Source: Brucella cytisi (GTDB lineage: Bacteria; Pseudomonadota; Alphaproteobacteria; Rhizobiales; Rhizobiaceae). Taken from it: a stretch of DNA of 64,000 bases. Every line of letters starts with the position of its first letter. Position 1 is the stretch's first letter. The notes below the pieces were generated by a model that had not been told where the DNA came from, made no database searches, and was given only the letters and a program-made list of their open reading frames with translations. Below are positions 29,583 to 40,144 of this stretch, piece by piece. The translations under genes were made by a program, and so were the position numbers. Where the stretch lies: positions 310,001 through 374,000 of the forward strand of contig JAAVLQ010000001.1 of the NCBI GenBank assembly GCA_012103075.1. Reading direction: 5' to 3'.

Positions 29583-31324
29583 TCAGTCGCGAAGTTCGCG
29601 ACGCAAAATCTTGCCGACATTGCTCTTTGGCAGGCTTTCGCGGAACTCGACTTCGCGCGGACGCTTGTAGTTGGTGAGACGTTCGGCACAATAGGCTTTG
29701 ACTTCGTCTTCTGTCAGGTTGAGGTCGCTACGGACAACGAACAATTTGACGACTTCGCCCGAATGTTCGTTCGGTATGCCAACGGCAGCCGTTTCCACGA
29801 TGCCGGGGTGACCGGCGGCAACTTCTTCAATTTCGTTTGGATAGACATTGAAGCCGGAAACCGGGATCATGTCCTTCTTGCGGTCTACGATTTTAGTGTA
29901 ACCGCGTTCGTCCATGAATCCCATGTCGCCCGTGCGGAAGAAACCATCCGGCATGATCGCGCGTTTGGTTTCATCGGGACGTTCCCAATAGCCCAACATC
30001 ACCTGTGGTCCGCGCACGCAGATTTCCCCGACCTCTCCGAGTGCCGGTCACGTCCGTCATCGTCACGGATTGCCACATCGGTCGATGGCATGGGCAGGCC
30101 GATGGTTCCGGAGAAATCGGTCGCATCAAGCGCGTTGGCGCAGGCGACGGGCGAGGTTTCCGAAAGGCCGTATCCCTCGGTGACGTGGCAACCAGTCATT
30201 TTCTGCCAGCGTTCGGCAACAGGACGTTGCACAGCCATTCCGCCGCCGAGAGTAAGAATAAGAGGTTTGAAATCCAGCGTCTGGAAATCAGGGTTGTTCA
30301 TGAGGCCGTTGAACAAGGTGTTGAGGCCCGGGAAGATATGGAACGGGTATTTCTTCAGCTCTTTGACAAAGCCGGAAATATCGCGTGGATTGGGAATGAG
30401 GATATTTCGCGCACCAAGCTTGATGCCGATCATCGCATTCACGGTGAGCGCGAAAATATGGTAAAGCGGCAAGGCGCATACGAAGTTCAGGGCCTTGGGC
30501 TTGCCTTTGTTGCGGAAAGCAACCTCCATCCAGACATGCATCTGCTCCACATTTGCAAGAATATTGCTATGGGTGAGCATGGCGCCTTTCGAGACGCCAG
30601 TCGTACCGCCGGTATATTGCAGGAAAGCAAGGTCAGAACCTTGAACCGGAATGGGGTTGAAGGATTGGGCACGGCCTTGAGCCAATGCATCCTTGAAACG
30701 GATATGCCCCGGAATGTTCCACACAGGCACCATTTTCTTCACGCGGCGCACGACGAAATTGATGATGTGGCCCTTGAAGCCATGCATGTCGCCCATTGAA
30801 GCGACAATGATATTGGGAACATTGACGGAGTTGAGGGTCTTTTCCACCGTCGATGCGAAGTTCTCCAGAACAATCAGTGCTTTGGCGCCGGAATCGTTCA
30901 GCTGGTGTTCCAGTTCGCGCGGCGTATAAAGCGGATTGACGTTCACCACCACGAAACCGGCGCGGAGAATAGCTGTAAACGCAATTGGATAATGCAGGAT
31001 GTTTGGCATCATCACTGCGACGCGATCACCTTTGACGAGGCCACGCGATTGGAGGAATGCGGCAAGCGCGCGCGAGTACTCGTCTAGCTTCTTGAAAGAA
31101 AGATCCTTACCCATGCAGGTAAAGGCGGGATTGTCGGGGAACTGCCGACAGGACGCCAGAATCATATCGCCAATAGACGAGGTATTGCTCAGATCGATTT
31201 CGTGCGGAACGCCGACCGGATACGATTTGAGCCAGATTTTTCCTGCGTCAGCACGCCTTTCTTGGCTGTATCTGCTGCGACGGATTCAACTACGGATGCA
31301 ATTCGCCCAGTTGTTTTTTGCCAT
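29583..31324 (-). CDS. fadD: long-chain fatty-acid CoA ligase
   Basis: AMP-forming acyl-CoA synthetase of about 570 residues. P-loop-like motif [57 protein letters not shown] and the C-terminal catalytic lysine region [14 protein letters not shown]. Corrected start at 31324: the poly-A after ATGGC is one too long, and GGAAAAATC near 31237 is one A short, giving [14 protein letters not shown] third break at 30044-30047 reads GACCGG for GACCTGG ([11 protein letters not shown]). A MerR-type operator candidate lies upstream. Confidence 0.9.
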
Positions 31325-31451
31325 GTCTTCTCCCCGGATTGCTCCGTCCTAAGTTGGGCAGCCTGTGCGCCCTCCGTCTCCCAAGCTGCCCGCCCGGACA
31401 GCCTCCTCGCCATAAATGTGGTCGAGTTTTACTCTCTTCGCAAGAGTTACA

Positions 31452-31467
31452 TTGACGTAAGCGTAAA
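31452..31467. promoter_or_regulatory. candidate MerR/LiuR-type operator upstream of fadD
   Basis: TTGACGTAAGCGTAAA; its complement TTTACGCTTACGTCAA resembles the TTTACG..TTACGT..AA type site described for LiuR-like regulators of fatty-acid and branched-chain amino-acid degradation in proteobacteria. It lies 128 bp upstream of the fadD start. The match is from memory of the motif and no regulator gene is adjacent. Confidence 0.4.
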
Positions 31468-31575
31468 TTATAAAGGAGTCGAGCGTCTTCCCCAATTTTT
31501 AAGTTCAGCAATCACAACAGGTTGAAAGATGCCGCGGGAGAAAATAGCAGGTCCGATGGGCGGGTCATATCGCAA

Positions 31576-32223
31576 CTATGTGTAATCTTGCGTCTGATGA
31601 GCTTCGAATGCCTGATTTCGCAGAGATCGAATGAGTATCGAGATTGCCTTGCCGCCATAGGTGACGAGATCGTAGTTCCTGTCGCCGCGCAACCACTCAT
31701 TGAGGAGCCCGCTCAACATGGAAAGCAGGATCGGTGCGGCCGTGCCTGCTGTCCATTCCTTTGAAAGTTCTCCGCGTCTTTCCGCTACGGCGAGCAATCC
31801 TGCGAACAGTGAAAGGACATTAGATCGCGCTTCCCTGAGCCTGTCTTCAAGTGGGGCCATTTCACCGACGAATTCACATCGCTGGTTGATGATAATGAAA
31901 ATGTTCTGCTGACGTTCATCGTTCGAGAAAAGATGGAGAGCCCGGATAATTGATTGTTCCAGAACGTGCATTGGATTGGGGTGATTGACAACCGCCGCCT
32001 GCAACATGATTTCTTCTTGCGGGAACCGGACACTGCCTATGATTGTGCGGGCAATCTCAAGCTTGTCGTGGAAGTGGAAATAAATCGCACCACGCGTCAC
32101 TCCCGCATGACATGCGATTTCCATCAGTGTAGATTGGTTGACACCACGCTCGAGGAAAACCTGCTCGGCAGCCATAAGAATGGCTTCCCGGGTTTCAGCG
32201 GCCTCGGCTTTTGTTCTTCGCAT
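31576..32223 (-). CDS. bepR: TetR-family repressor of the RND pump, BepR-like
   Basis: 215 residues from the ATG at 32223 (MRRTKAEAAETREAIL); an in-frame start at 32283 is less likely because it would extend into the operator region. N-terminal helix-turn-helix STLMEIACHAGVTRGAIYFHFHDK at about residues 32-55 matches the AcrR/TtgR group, followed by a helical ligand domain (NIFIIINQRCEFVGEM). Divergent from bepDE, like the bepR arrangement of Brucella suis, with a palindrome between them. Confidence 0.85.
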   Translation of the reverse strand: MRRTKAEAAETREAILMAAEQVFLERGVNQSTLMEIACHAGVTRGAIYFHFHDKLEIARTIIGSVRFPQEEIMLQAAVVNHPNPMHVLEQSIIRALHLFSNDERQQNIFIIINQRCEFVGEMAPLEDRLREARSNVLSLFAGLLAVAERRGELSKEWTAGTAAPILLSMLSGLLNEWLRGDRNYDLVTYGGKAISILIRSLRNQAFEAHQTQDYT

Positions 32224-32330
32224 GACTTCTCTCGGGTAGATACAGGCCAGCAGCCCAGTTGCCACTGAAACTGGATAACTCATTCGTGATCTGTAATATT
32301 AGGTGATTGACTATAACACGGTAGTCCGTA

Positions 32331-32354
32331 TTTACAAACACTCGTGTATGTTAA
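32331..32354. promoter_or_regulatory. BepR-type operator palindrome
   Basis: 24-bp inverted repeat centred on ACAC-TC-GTGT with outer arms TT-ACA and TGT-AA; about 9 of 12 positions of each arm pair. It lies in the divergent region, 38 bp upstream of the bepD ATG, the usual position for AcrR-family repressor binding. The binding protein is inferred. Confidence 0.6.
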
Positions 32355-32391
32355 ATTGGCAGCACCGCGCGACAGCAAGGGCACTCCCATC

Positions 32392-33605
32392 ATGACTTTG
32401 AACCGTTCTATTCGGCTTTTTGCGGCAGGGGCCGCATTTCTTTGTCTTTGCGGGGCAACCCGTCCCGCACAGGCACCGGGGGTGCAACACCGCCTCCACC
32501 GCAGGTATCCGTTACCGTGGTTGAACCGCATGATGTACCTGTTACCTATGAATATGCGGCGCGTATCAGTGCATATCGCGATGTTCAGGTCCGTGCGCGT
32601 GTGGGCGGAATACTGCTTCACCGCAATTTTATCGAAGGCACGGAAGTCAAAGCGGGCGACGTGTTGTTCGAAATAGACCCGGCCCCTTATGAAGCGGAGC
32701 TTGAGAAGGCTCAGGCTCAGGTCGCTCAGGCCGAAGCTCAGTATCAGCAGTCCATTCGGGATGCTCAGCGTGCAGAACAACTGGTACAGCAGAAGGTGCA
32801 GAGCACTGCAGTTCGTGATTCTGCTTTCGCGACGCGCGACTTGAACAAGGCGTCGGTTGCAGCAGCCAAGGCGCAGCTTCGTACCGCAGAGCTTAATCTG
32901 AGCTATACCAAGGTAACCGCGCCGATCAGCGGCATCACCAGTCTTGAGCAGGTGAACGAGGGCAGCCTTATTGGCACAGATGCATCCTCGAGCCTCTTGA
33001 CCTCGATCACACAGCTTGATCCTGTCTACGTGAACTTCTCCTTCACTGACACGGAAGCTGCAGAAATCGATCGTTTGCGTGCTGAACGCGGTGCGACGGG
33101 TGAAGATGCCGATCGCCTCAAGATCAAGGTCCTGTTCGGTGACGGACGGGCTTATGATCATGAAGGTACTATAGACTTCACCTCATCGTCACTCGATACG
33201 GAAACGGGCACGCTTGGCGCCCGTGCTGTTGTTGAGAATCCCAATCGCCGCCTGATTCCCGGTCAGTTCGTCCGTGCTGTGATCCTTGGCATTCAGGTCA
33301 AGAACGCTATCACGATCCCGAAAGCAGCCTTGCTCCGGGGCCCGCAAACGCAGTTTGTGTATGTGGTCAACAAGGACAATATCGTTGAAGTGAGACCGAT
33401 CACGGTGTCGCGTGAACTGAGTGATGCGTGGCTTGTTTCCGAGGGCCTTAATGCAGGCGATCGGGTTATAAGCGAAGGACTCGTCAAGGCAGCCCCGGGT
33501 AAACCCGTGAATCCGGTCGACGCAGCTACCGAAGCAAGCAATCAGACATCGCCTGACAAGGCCGATGCTGAAGCTCAAAAAGAACAGGCGGTAGACAAGC
33601 AATGA
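32392..33605 (+). CDS. bepD: RND efflux periplasmic adaptor (membrane fusion protein), BepD-like
   Basis: About 404 residues. Starts [21 protein letters not shown], a signal peptide with cysteines that may serve as a lipoprotein site. A G run near 32478 is one short; joining gives [26 protein letters not shown]. It then has the adaptor architecture: barrel-sandwich halves ([30 protein letters not shown]), alpha-hairpin rich in Ala/Gln, and beta-barrel ([11 protein letters not shown]). ATGA overlap with bepE. Confidence 0.87.
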
Positions 33606-36600
33606 ATAGATTTTTCGTCGACCGCCCCGTTTTCGCGGCGGTCATCTCCATTGTGCTCGTGCTGGCTGGCTTGATTTGTATCCGGATCCTGCCGATTGCC
33701 CAGTACCCTGAACTGACGCCGCCGCAGGTGGTCGTCAGTGCAACCTATCCCGGTGCAAGTGCCGAAACGGTGGCGCAGACTGTTGCTGCGCCATTGGAAC
33801 AGCAGATCAATGGCGTCGAGAACATGCTCTATATGCAGTCCTCGAGCCTTGGTAGCGGTACGATGCAGTTGACCGTGACCTTCGCTCTGGGCACCGACCC
33901 CGATCAGGCCACCATCAACGTCAACAACCGCGTACAGCGTGCAACCTCGTCGCTTCCGCAAGAAGTTCAGCGTCTCGGCGTCACGGTGGACAAGCGTTCC
34001 ACCACGATTCTGGGCATGGTTGCGATGTTCTCAGACAGTGATCGCTATGATCGCACTTATGTCGGTAACTATGCGCTGCTGAACGTGGTCGACGACCTCA
34101 AGCGTCTGCAGGGCGTTGGCGATGTGCAGTTGCTCGGCAATATTGACTATTCGATGCGTATCTGGCTGCGTCCAGACAAGCTGGCGCAGTATAATCTGAC
34201 CCCGAGTGATGTCTCGACGGCTATCGGGGAACAGAACGCGCAGTTCGCAGCGGGTCGTTTCGGTGATCAGCCCGATCCACAAGCCGGGCCGTTCACCTAT
34301 ACGGCGACCACGCAAGGGCGTCTGCCGGATGCTGCTGCATTCGAGAACATTATCCTGCGTTCAAGCTCCAATGCTGCAACGTTGCGTCTGAAGGACGTTG
34401 CACGCGTCGAGCTAGGTACGGAAAGTTATCTTGTCGACAGTAATCTTAATGGTACGTCTGCGGTTCCGATTGCAATCTATCTGCAGCCGGGCGCAAATGC
34501 GCTCAACACGATGGAACTCATTCAGAACCGTATGAATGAGCTGAAGGCGAGCTTCCCGGCAGGTATCGATTATTCGATTCCGTTCGATACGACGAAGTTC
34601 ATCAAGGTTTCCATCGAGGAAGTGATTCACACCTTCATCGAGGCGATCATTCTCGTCGTGCTGGTGGTGTTCATCTTCCTGCAGAACTGGCGCGCGACGC
34701 TCATTCCAATCATCGCAGTGCCGATCTCGATCATTGGCACATTCGCGGGCATGTATGTGCTCGGCTTCTCCATCAACCTCTTGACGCTGTTCGGTTTGGT
34801 GCTGGCAATCGGTATCGTGGTCGATGACGCTATCGTCGTTCTGGAAAACGTCGAACGTATCATGACGACCGATAAATTGTCACCGCGCAAGGCTGCCATC
34901 AAGGCCATGGGCGAAGTGACGGGGCCGGTGGTTGCGATTGTTCTCGTGCTCTGTGCCGTGTTCATCCCGGTGGCCTTCATGGGTGGCCTTGTCGGCGAAA
35001 TGTACAAGCAGTTCGCCGTCACCATCGCGATTTCGGTGACGTTGTCCGGTCTTGTCGCTTTGACTCTGACACCGGCGCTCTGCGCACTGATCCTGAAGCC
35101 CGGTCACCACGAGCCGATGCTGCCGTTCCGTATCTTCAACCGCTTCTTCGAGCGGGTGACGGACGGCTACTCTCGTGGCGTTCGTTTCTTTTTGAAGCGC
35201 GCGGCAATCGGGCTGATCCTGTTTGCAGGCCTTCTTGGTGCCACGTACTATCTTTTCGAACGGGTTCCGGGGTCGCTGTTGCCTGACGAAGATCAGGGCT
35301 ACCTGTTCAGCGTTGCTGTTCTGCCTCCTGCGGCCTCGTTGGAGCGCACAACGGCGGTTCTTGATCAGGCGAGTGCGAATATCCGGAAAAACCCGGCTGT
35401 GGAAAGCGTCTTCGCGGTATCCGGCTTCGATCTTCTGTCGGGCGGTCTGAAAACCAGTGCGGGCACGATGTTCATCATGCTCAAGGACTGGAAGGAACGC
35501 ACGACACCTGAAACCGATGCCCGCAATCTTCCCGGTGCAATCATGGCCATGAATTCGGGCATCAAGGACGGGCTTGTGCTGGCATTCAATCCGCCTCCGA
35601 TCATGGGCCTCAGCACGACCGGCGGTTTTGAACTCTACGTTCAGGATCGCACAGGTGGTGGTGTCGAATCGCTGACGCGGGCAACCAACCTCATCACCGA
35701 GGCCGCGGCCAAGCGACCGGAACTGCAGGGCGTGCGCACGACGTTCGATCCGAACGTTCCGCAGTACGACATCCAGCTTGATCGCGAAAAGGCGAAGGCC
35801 ATGGGTGTGCCGATCAACTCTGTATTCACTGCAATGCAGGCGACGTTCGGCAGTCTCTACGTCAACGACTTTACGCTGTTTGGCCGCAACTATCAGGTCA
35901 ACTTGCAGTCGGAAGCTGAATTCCGTCGTGATCCAAGCGATCTCAAGCATGTCTTCGTACGGGCCAATTCCGGCAGCATGATCCCGCTTGATGCTCTTGT
36001 GACCGTCAAACGTATTGTCGGCCCCGATCAGCTCGAACGCTTCAACGCCTTCAATGCAGCGAAGATCACTGGTAATCCTGCGCCGGGTTTCACCTCTGGC
36101 GATTCCATCAAGGCAATGCAGGAAGTGGCAGCGGAGGTTCTTCCGCAGGGCTACCAGATTGCATGGACAGGCTCGGCCTATCAGGAAGTCACCACCAGCG
36201 GTACAGGTACCCGGGCAATGATCTTTGGCCTTGTCATGGTGTTCCTGATCCCCGCTGCACAGTACGAACGCTGGAGCCTGCCACTCGCTGTCATTACCGC
36301 GGTGCCTTTTGCAATCTTCGGCGCGCTGTTGGCAACCGATCTGCGCGGGTTGACCAATGACGTGTACTTCCAGATTGGTCTGGTGACGCTGATAGGTCTG
36401 GCCGCGAAGAATGCGATTTTGATCGTGGAGTTCGCGGTGCTCGAACGAGAGACAGGCAAATCAGCTATCGAGGCGGCAGCGTCGGCAGCCCGCCTGCGCT
36501 TCCGTCCGATCGTGATGACTTCGCTGGCCTTCATTCTTGGCGTGGTGCCACTTGCGATCAGTACGGGTGCCGGTTCGGCAAGCCGTCACTCGATCGGTAC

Positions 36601-36766
36601 GGGCGTTATCGGCGGCATGTTGGCGGCAACGTTCGTCGCTACGTTCTTCATTCCCATGTTCTATAGTCTGATAGCGCGCAAGCCTCCGAAGCGGCCAGAG
36701 GATGAAGATGTAAATGAAACGACTGGTCCGTCCGGTCCGAATGGCCAGACAGATAGTCAGATTTAG
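33602..36766 (+). CDS. bepE: RND multidrug efflux transporter, BepE-like
   Basis: 1054 residues, intact, the longest undamaged gene in the window. AcrB-type HAE1 transporter: 12 membrane helices, two large periplasmic loops, proton-relay aspartates in VVDDAI on helix 4 (about residue 406) and the lysine in [12 protein letters not shown] on helix 10 (about 940). N-terminus [14 protein letters not shown] is family-typical. It exports drugs, bile-like detergents or dyes with BepD and an outer-membrane channel that is not encoded here. Confidence 0.92.
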   Translation: MNRFFVDRPVFAAVISIVLVLAGLICIRILPIAQYPELTPPQVVVSATYPGASAETVAQTVAAPLEQQINGVENMLYMQSSSLGSGTMQLTVTFALGTDPDQATINVNNRVQRATSSLPQEVQRLGVTVDKRSTTILGMVAMFSDSDRYDRTYVGNYALLNVVDDLKRLQGVGDVQLLGNIDYSMRIWLRPDKLAQYNLTPSDVSTAIGEQNAQFAAGRFGDQPDPQAGPFTYTATTQGRLPDAAAFENIILRSSSNAATLRLKDVARVELGTESYLVDSNLNGTSAVPIAIYLQPGANALNTMELIQNRMNELKASFPAGIDYSIPFDTTKFIKVSIEEVIHTFIEAIILVVLVVFIFLQNWRATLIPIIAVPISIIGTFAGMYVLGFSINLLTLFGLVLAIGIVVDDAIVVLENVERIMTTDKLSPRKAAIKAMGEVTGPVVAIVLVLCAVFIPVAFMGGLVGEMYKQFAVTIAISVTLSGLVALTLTPALCALILKPGHHEPMLPFRIFNRFFERVTDGYSRGVRFFLKRAAIGLILFAGLLGATYYLFERVPGSLLPDEDQGYLFSVAVLPPAASLERTTAVLDQASANIRKNPAVESVFAVSGFDLLSGGLKTSAGTMFIMLKDWKERTTPETDARNLPGAIMAMNSGIKDGLVLAFNPPPIMGLSTTGGFELYVQDRTGGGVESLTRATNLITEAAAKRPELQGVRTTFDPNVPQYDIQLDREKAKAMGVPINSVFTAMQATFGSLYVNDFTLFGRNYQVNLQSEAEFRRDPSDLKHVFVRANSGSMIPLDALVTVKRIVGPDQLERFNAFNAAKITGNPAPGFTSGDSIKAMQEVAAEVLPQGYQIAWTGSAYQEVTTSGTGTRAMIFGLVMVFLIPAAQYERWSLPLAVITAVPFAIFGALLATDLRGLTNDVYFQIGLVTLIGLAAKNAILIVEFAVLERETGKSAIEAAASAARLRFRPIVMTSLAFILGVVPLAISTGAGSASRHSIGTGVIGGMLAATFVATFFIPMFYSLIARKPPKRPEDEDVNETTGPSGPNGQTDSQI

Positions 36767-36785
36767 TCCGTTTCGAACGTCAAAC

Positions 36786-36816
36786 AAAAGCCCCGCCGAT
36801 AGGCGGGCTTTTTTTA
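36786..36816 (+). terminator. rho-independent terminator after bepDE
   Basis: CCCGCC-GATA-GGCGGG stem flanked by AAAAG and CTTTTTTTT, 20 bp after the bepE stop. The eight-T tract makes it a strong intrinsic terminator. Confidence 0.9.
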
Positions 36817-36895
36817 CATCGGTCAATGCTCATGCTTGTCAGGCAGCAGTCTCATTTAAGTGCGACATATCCCCGAAACACGAGGTGCGTGTGTT

Positions 36896-37059
36896 CTAAA
36901 ACAGTGATGCAACACTTTGAACGATTGCCCAGCCGAGAAAAGTTGCTGGTACGCTAAGCGCTGCAAGCATGATACCGAGAAACACATAGGCCGCCTCATT
37001 GGGCGAGCGCTTTGTTTGTTCGGAGTCTTATGCCATTGGGCAGGAACGCCATCGAACAT
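36896..37059 (-). CDS. small predicted membrane protein (frameshifted)
   Basis: The ATG at 37059 has an excellent GGAGGA ribosome site eight to nine bases upstream. After MFDGVPAQWHKTP the frame must shift by one base (near 37018) to read EQTKRSPNEAAYVFLG and the hydrophobic helix IMLAALSVPATFLGWAIV, ending at TAG 36896: about 54 residues with one transmembrane helix. Without the shift the downstream sequence is not protein-like. No family recognised. Confidence 0.5.
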
Positions 37060-37382
37060 TGTATAAATCCTCCTTCTCCCTCAACTTGATTATTGATGAG
37101 TGGGTGATTTGTTCAAGTCAAAATAAATGTATGTATTTATTGATCTTATTTTGCTATAAGCGGCGCAATTCGCGGAGGAGAGTGCATGGTTATTCCGCGT
37201 CAGAAGTGATTTTGACGAGTTATATATTTGATATAAAATAATTTTACTTTTTATTGTAAGTATCGTTATGTCGGAAATTTCAAGAATATCTGAAAATTCG
37301 TTTAGTGATTGCATTTCTCTGCGTCAAAATGGCACGCAAAGGTCATTTCGGTTTTATCGGTGCCATCCGTTGTGAGTTATGC
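37060..37382. other. AT-rich intergenic stretch
   Basis: About 320 bp, clearly richer in A+T than the surrounding genes. It holds the promoter and ribosome site of the small membrane protein and downstream sequence of the convergent-side binding-protein gene. No reading frame on either strand looks like protein. Confidence 0.6.
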
Positions 37383-38229
37383 TCAATAAAAGTTGTTGGG
37401 GAAATAGCGCAGATAGAACTCCGTGAGCGTGCCTTTCAGCTGCAGGGCCTGAAGAGCATTGTTGAAGGCACTGACAAGAGGAGCGTTCTTCTGTGCGACA
37501 GCAATGCTGAGACCGGAGCCAAGATATTGCGGTGCGAGGTATGCGCCGGCTGTAAAGCTGCAGCAAGCATGGCCTTCAGGACTGTTCAGCCACAATGAAA
37601 GTGACATGCCGTCGTGGAACACCGCGCTGACCCTACCGCTCTTGAGATCAGCGAGCATGATGGACGCGTCAGGGTACGGTTTGGCGACTGCTTGAGAAAA
37701 ATAGCTTTTTAGTAGTTGCTCGTGGGCTGATCCTGCAACCACGCCAACGGTTTTGCCTTTTGTGGCCGTAACTGCATCGTCATTAAATGCACCCGCATTG
37801 GTCGTCGCAAATCGCGCAGGCAATCGCATATACGAACGCGAGAAAGCAAATTGATCGCGATTTTCTTCGGTGGGTTTCCACCCGGCTATAATGGCTTCTG
37901 CTTGTCCGCTAAGCAGCCGCTCTTCGAGTTCATTCCATGGGACCGCTTCAATCTGACAGATGTCGTCAACACCCAATTGACGACAGAGGGCTTTGGCTAG
38001 GTCGACATTGTAGCCGGAAAGCTGTCCCTGATCGCCAAGCATGTTGAATGGGGAAATCAACAGTTGTGAGGAACCTTAACCGATTGAGCGCCTGCAAGGA
38101 CGGTAACTGCAGGCGTTCTTTCTGGTTGATGAAAGATGGAGCCTCTGGCTGTGCATCTGAGGCACAGGCACCATGGGCGCCACACGCGAATGCCAGCGCG
38201 ACTAGCAGTCTTGGAAGGTAGCGTTTCAT
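37383..38229 (-). CDS. periplasmic amino-acid-type binding protein (SBP family 3)
   Basis: About 281 residues. Signal peptide MKRYLPRLLVALAFACGAHGACA, then the type II periplasmic fold: LRFLTTVDFPPFNMLGD after correcting a C run near 38055, SGYNVDLAKALCRQLGV, VPWNELEERLLSGQAEAIIAGW, TKGKTVGVVAGSAHEQLL. It would bind a polar amino acid or similar cation. No permease or ATPase genes are adjacent, so it may be an orphan receptor or serve a distant transporter. Confidence 0.82.
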
Positions 38230-38825
38230 GAGCTGCTTTTGCCATTTTCTCTATAATTTCACGTTAACTGAAAAATTGAGCGGCGCGCAATATTCAATGA
38301 AGGTTCAATGAAAATAAAGACAGAAATAATTTTACAGTATATCGAATTCATACTGTAATTTTATATCAAAAAATATATAATAAAATAACATAAAAGTAAA
38401 TTAATAAATTTAAAATATTGGTATTAATTATCTATCTTGTTCTATAAGTAATGAACCGATTCTATTAGAACTGGAAATATACGGTACAATATCAGTCTGA
38501 TGGGAGCGATGTGGCGTTTATATATATGTTGCTTGTTATATATAGTATAATTATCAATATTTAGCATCTTATTGAGTAGAATTTGTTCAGAGACTTGCCG
38601 TATCGGAACAATTAAATTATAAACAGATTGCCGATCTTCTCATATTTAAATTCACAAGACAGGAATTAACGCTTCGTTTTTCGCTTATTGCAAAAATAAA
38701 TCATTATATTTCAATGATATTGAACAGTTATATTTCCTAGTTGAGACGGAAGCAGTTATCTCTACGTTGCCTCGTCTGAAAATCGTATTCGCACACTTCG
38801 AGACCATACTCTCGCGACGCCACAC
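38230..38825. other. very AT-rich non-coding region with a 27-bp palindrome
   Basis: About 600 bp, with 38310-38760 extremely A+T rich and without credible reading frames. A perfect inverted repeat TTACAGTAT-N9-ATACTGTAA lies at 38332-38358, about 100 bp upstream of the binding-protein ATG (on the minus strand), where a regulator could bind. Composition differs sharply from the flanking genes, suggesting acquired or decayed DNA. Confidence 0.65.
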
Positions 38826-39143
38826 TTGAAGAGCCGAATACGGATCTGCACGCCGGCACTTTTAAAACAAATCATGCGGCACTGGCATCTGAAGGATCTG
38901 ATCGCACGGGCCCATGAAATGACGGCGGAGTCGCTTTCGGCAGCAGGCGTTCTCGATACGCCGCAGGCATTTGTTCTCAATCCCGATATACTGAGTGTTG
39001 ATTTCGATGTCGGCCCGGCGGGCACTATGGCAGCTGGTACGTGTGCGTCATCTGTGGGAAAAGACACCGCACCAGCAAGTCTGTTTTACATTTCCGCGAT
39101 TGATGAGGTGAGGAATGTAGAGCCACGCCCGATGATCGATTGA
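38826..39143 (+). CDS. hypothetical protein, possibly a gene remnant
   Basis: A 105-residue frame beginning at a TTG, with an open frame continuing upstream (to about 38750) without a clear start or ribosome site. The composition looks protein-like in the first 75 residues ([39 protein letters not shown]), then degenerates. Its 3' end overlaps ppk2 on the other strand by 58 bp. No family recognised; it may be the end of a decayed gene in the AT-rich patch. Confidence 0.25.
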   Translation: MKSRIRICTPALLKQIMRHWHLKDLIARAHEMTAESLSAAGVLDTPQAFVLNPDILSVDFDVGPAGTMAAGTCASSVGKDTAPASLFYISAIDEVRNVEPRPMID

Positions 39144-40031
39144 TCCTCGGCCCCGATTGCCTGTAGGTCCCGGCCATCATAGGGCAATGTCAAAAGGATA
39201 CGCCGGATTGCAGCCAGTCTGGCGCGCCGCTTGTCATTGGAGCGAATGATCGTCCAAGGTGAGTAACCCGTATCAGTCCTCTCAAGCATCGTGTGCAAGG
39301 CTTCGGAATAATCATTCCAGCGGGAAATGCCTGCCACATCCATTGGTGAGAACTTCCAGTTCTTGAGCAAGCTATGGCGACGCTCGTGAAAGCGCTTGAG
39401 CTGCATTTCCTGACCGATATCCAGCCAGAATTTGAAAAGGTGGATGCCGTCCGTAACGATCATACGCTCGAAATCTGGTGTTTCTGTCAGGAAAGTTTCA
39501 AGCTGCGTCGGAGTGCAGAAACCCATCACCCGTTCCACTCCTGCACGGTTGTACCATGAGCGGTCAAAGGTAACGAACTCGCCGGCCGTTGGAAAATGAG
39601 CGACGTAACGCTGGAAGTACCACTGCCCCAGTTCAGTTTCTGTGGGCTTCGGCAAGGCGACATTGCGTGCGGTTCTGGGATTCATGAACTCGCGGATTGT
39701 AAAGATGGTGCCCCCCTTACCGGCAGCGTCTCGTCCCTCAAAAACGCTGATGACGCGTCCGCCCGTGTCCTGAAGCCAATATTGAAGTTTGACGAGTTCG
39801 ATCTGAAGCCGCTCCAGCGTTTCTTCATATTCGTCCGACTTCATCTTGGAGGGATAAGGATATCCGCCTGATTGCAGTGCGTTGTTATCGATCCATTTCG
39901 GCAGCTTCGGATCGTTTATGTCAAACGACCGCGCCTCACCTCCAATTTTCAGGTTGATTGGCTTGTCGCTTGATTTTGCCTCATCTTTTTTTGTCTTTCT
40001 TTTTGTTAGCTGTCTTCGAACTGTCACCCAC
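39086..40031 (-). CDS. ppk2: polyphosphate kinase 2 family protein
   Basis: About 315 residues. It transfers phosphate between polyphosphate and nucleotides. Walker [12 protein letters not shown] near residue 95, the lid/Walker B region [17 protein letters not shown], then [19 protein letters not shown] and [20 protein letters not shown], all typical of PPK2. The likely start is GTG at 40031 ([11 protein letters not shown]) after AAGGGAA; a seven-A run near 39988 is one too long and breaks the frame before DEAKSSDKP. Divergent from phoR, 113 bp apart. Confidence 0.88.
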
Positions 40032-40144
40032 GGCAATTCCCTTTCGTTTATATCAAAGCATGATATGGGCTGTTTGGAAGTCGCGTAAAGGACGTTCGAA
40101 CATTTCCGGTTAAAGTCGATGCCACAACCGCAGAAGGAAGCAGC

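Noticed and set aside
34880..35950. 356-residue minus-strand frame inside bepE
   Set aside because: Antisense to an intact, highly conserved RND transporter; residue composition is rich in Arg, His and Gln as expected of a shadow frame.
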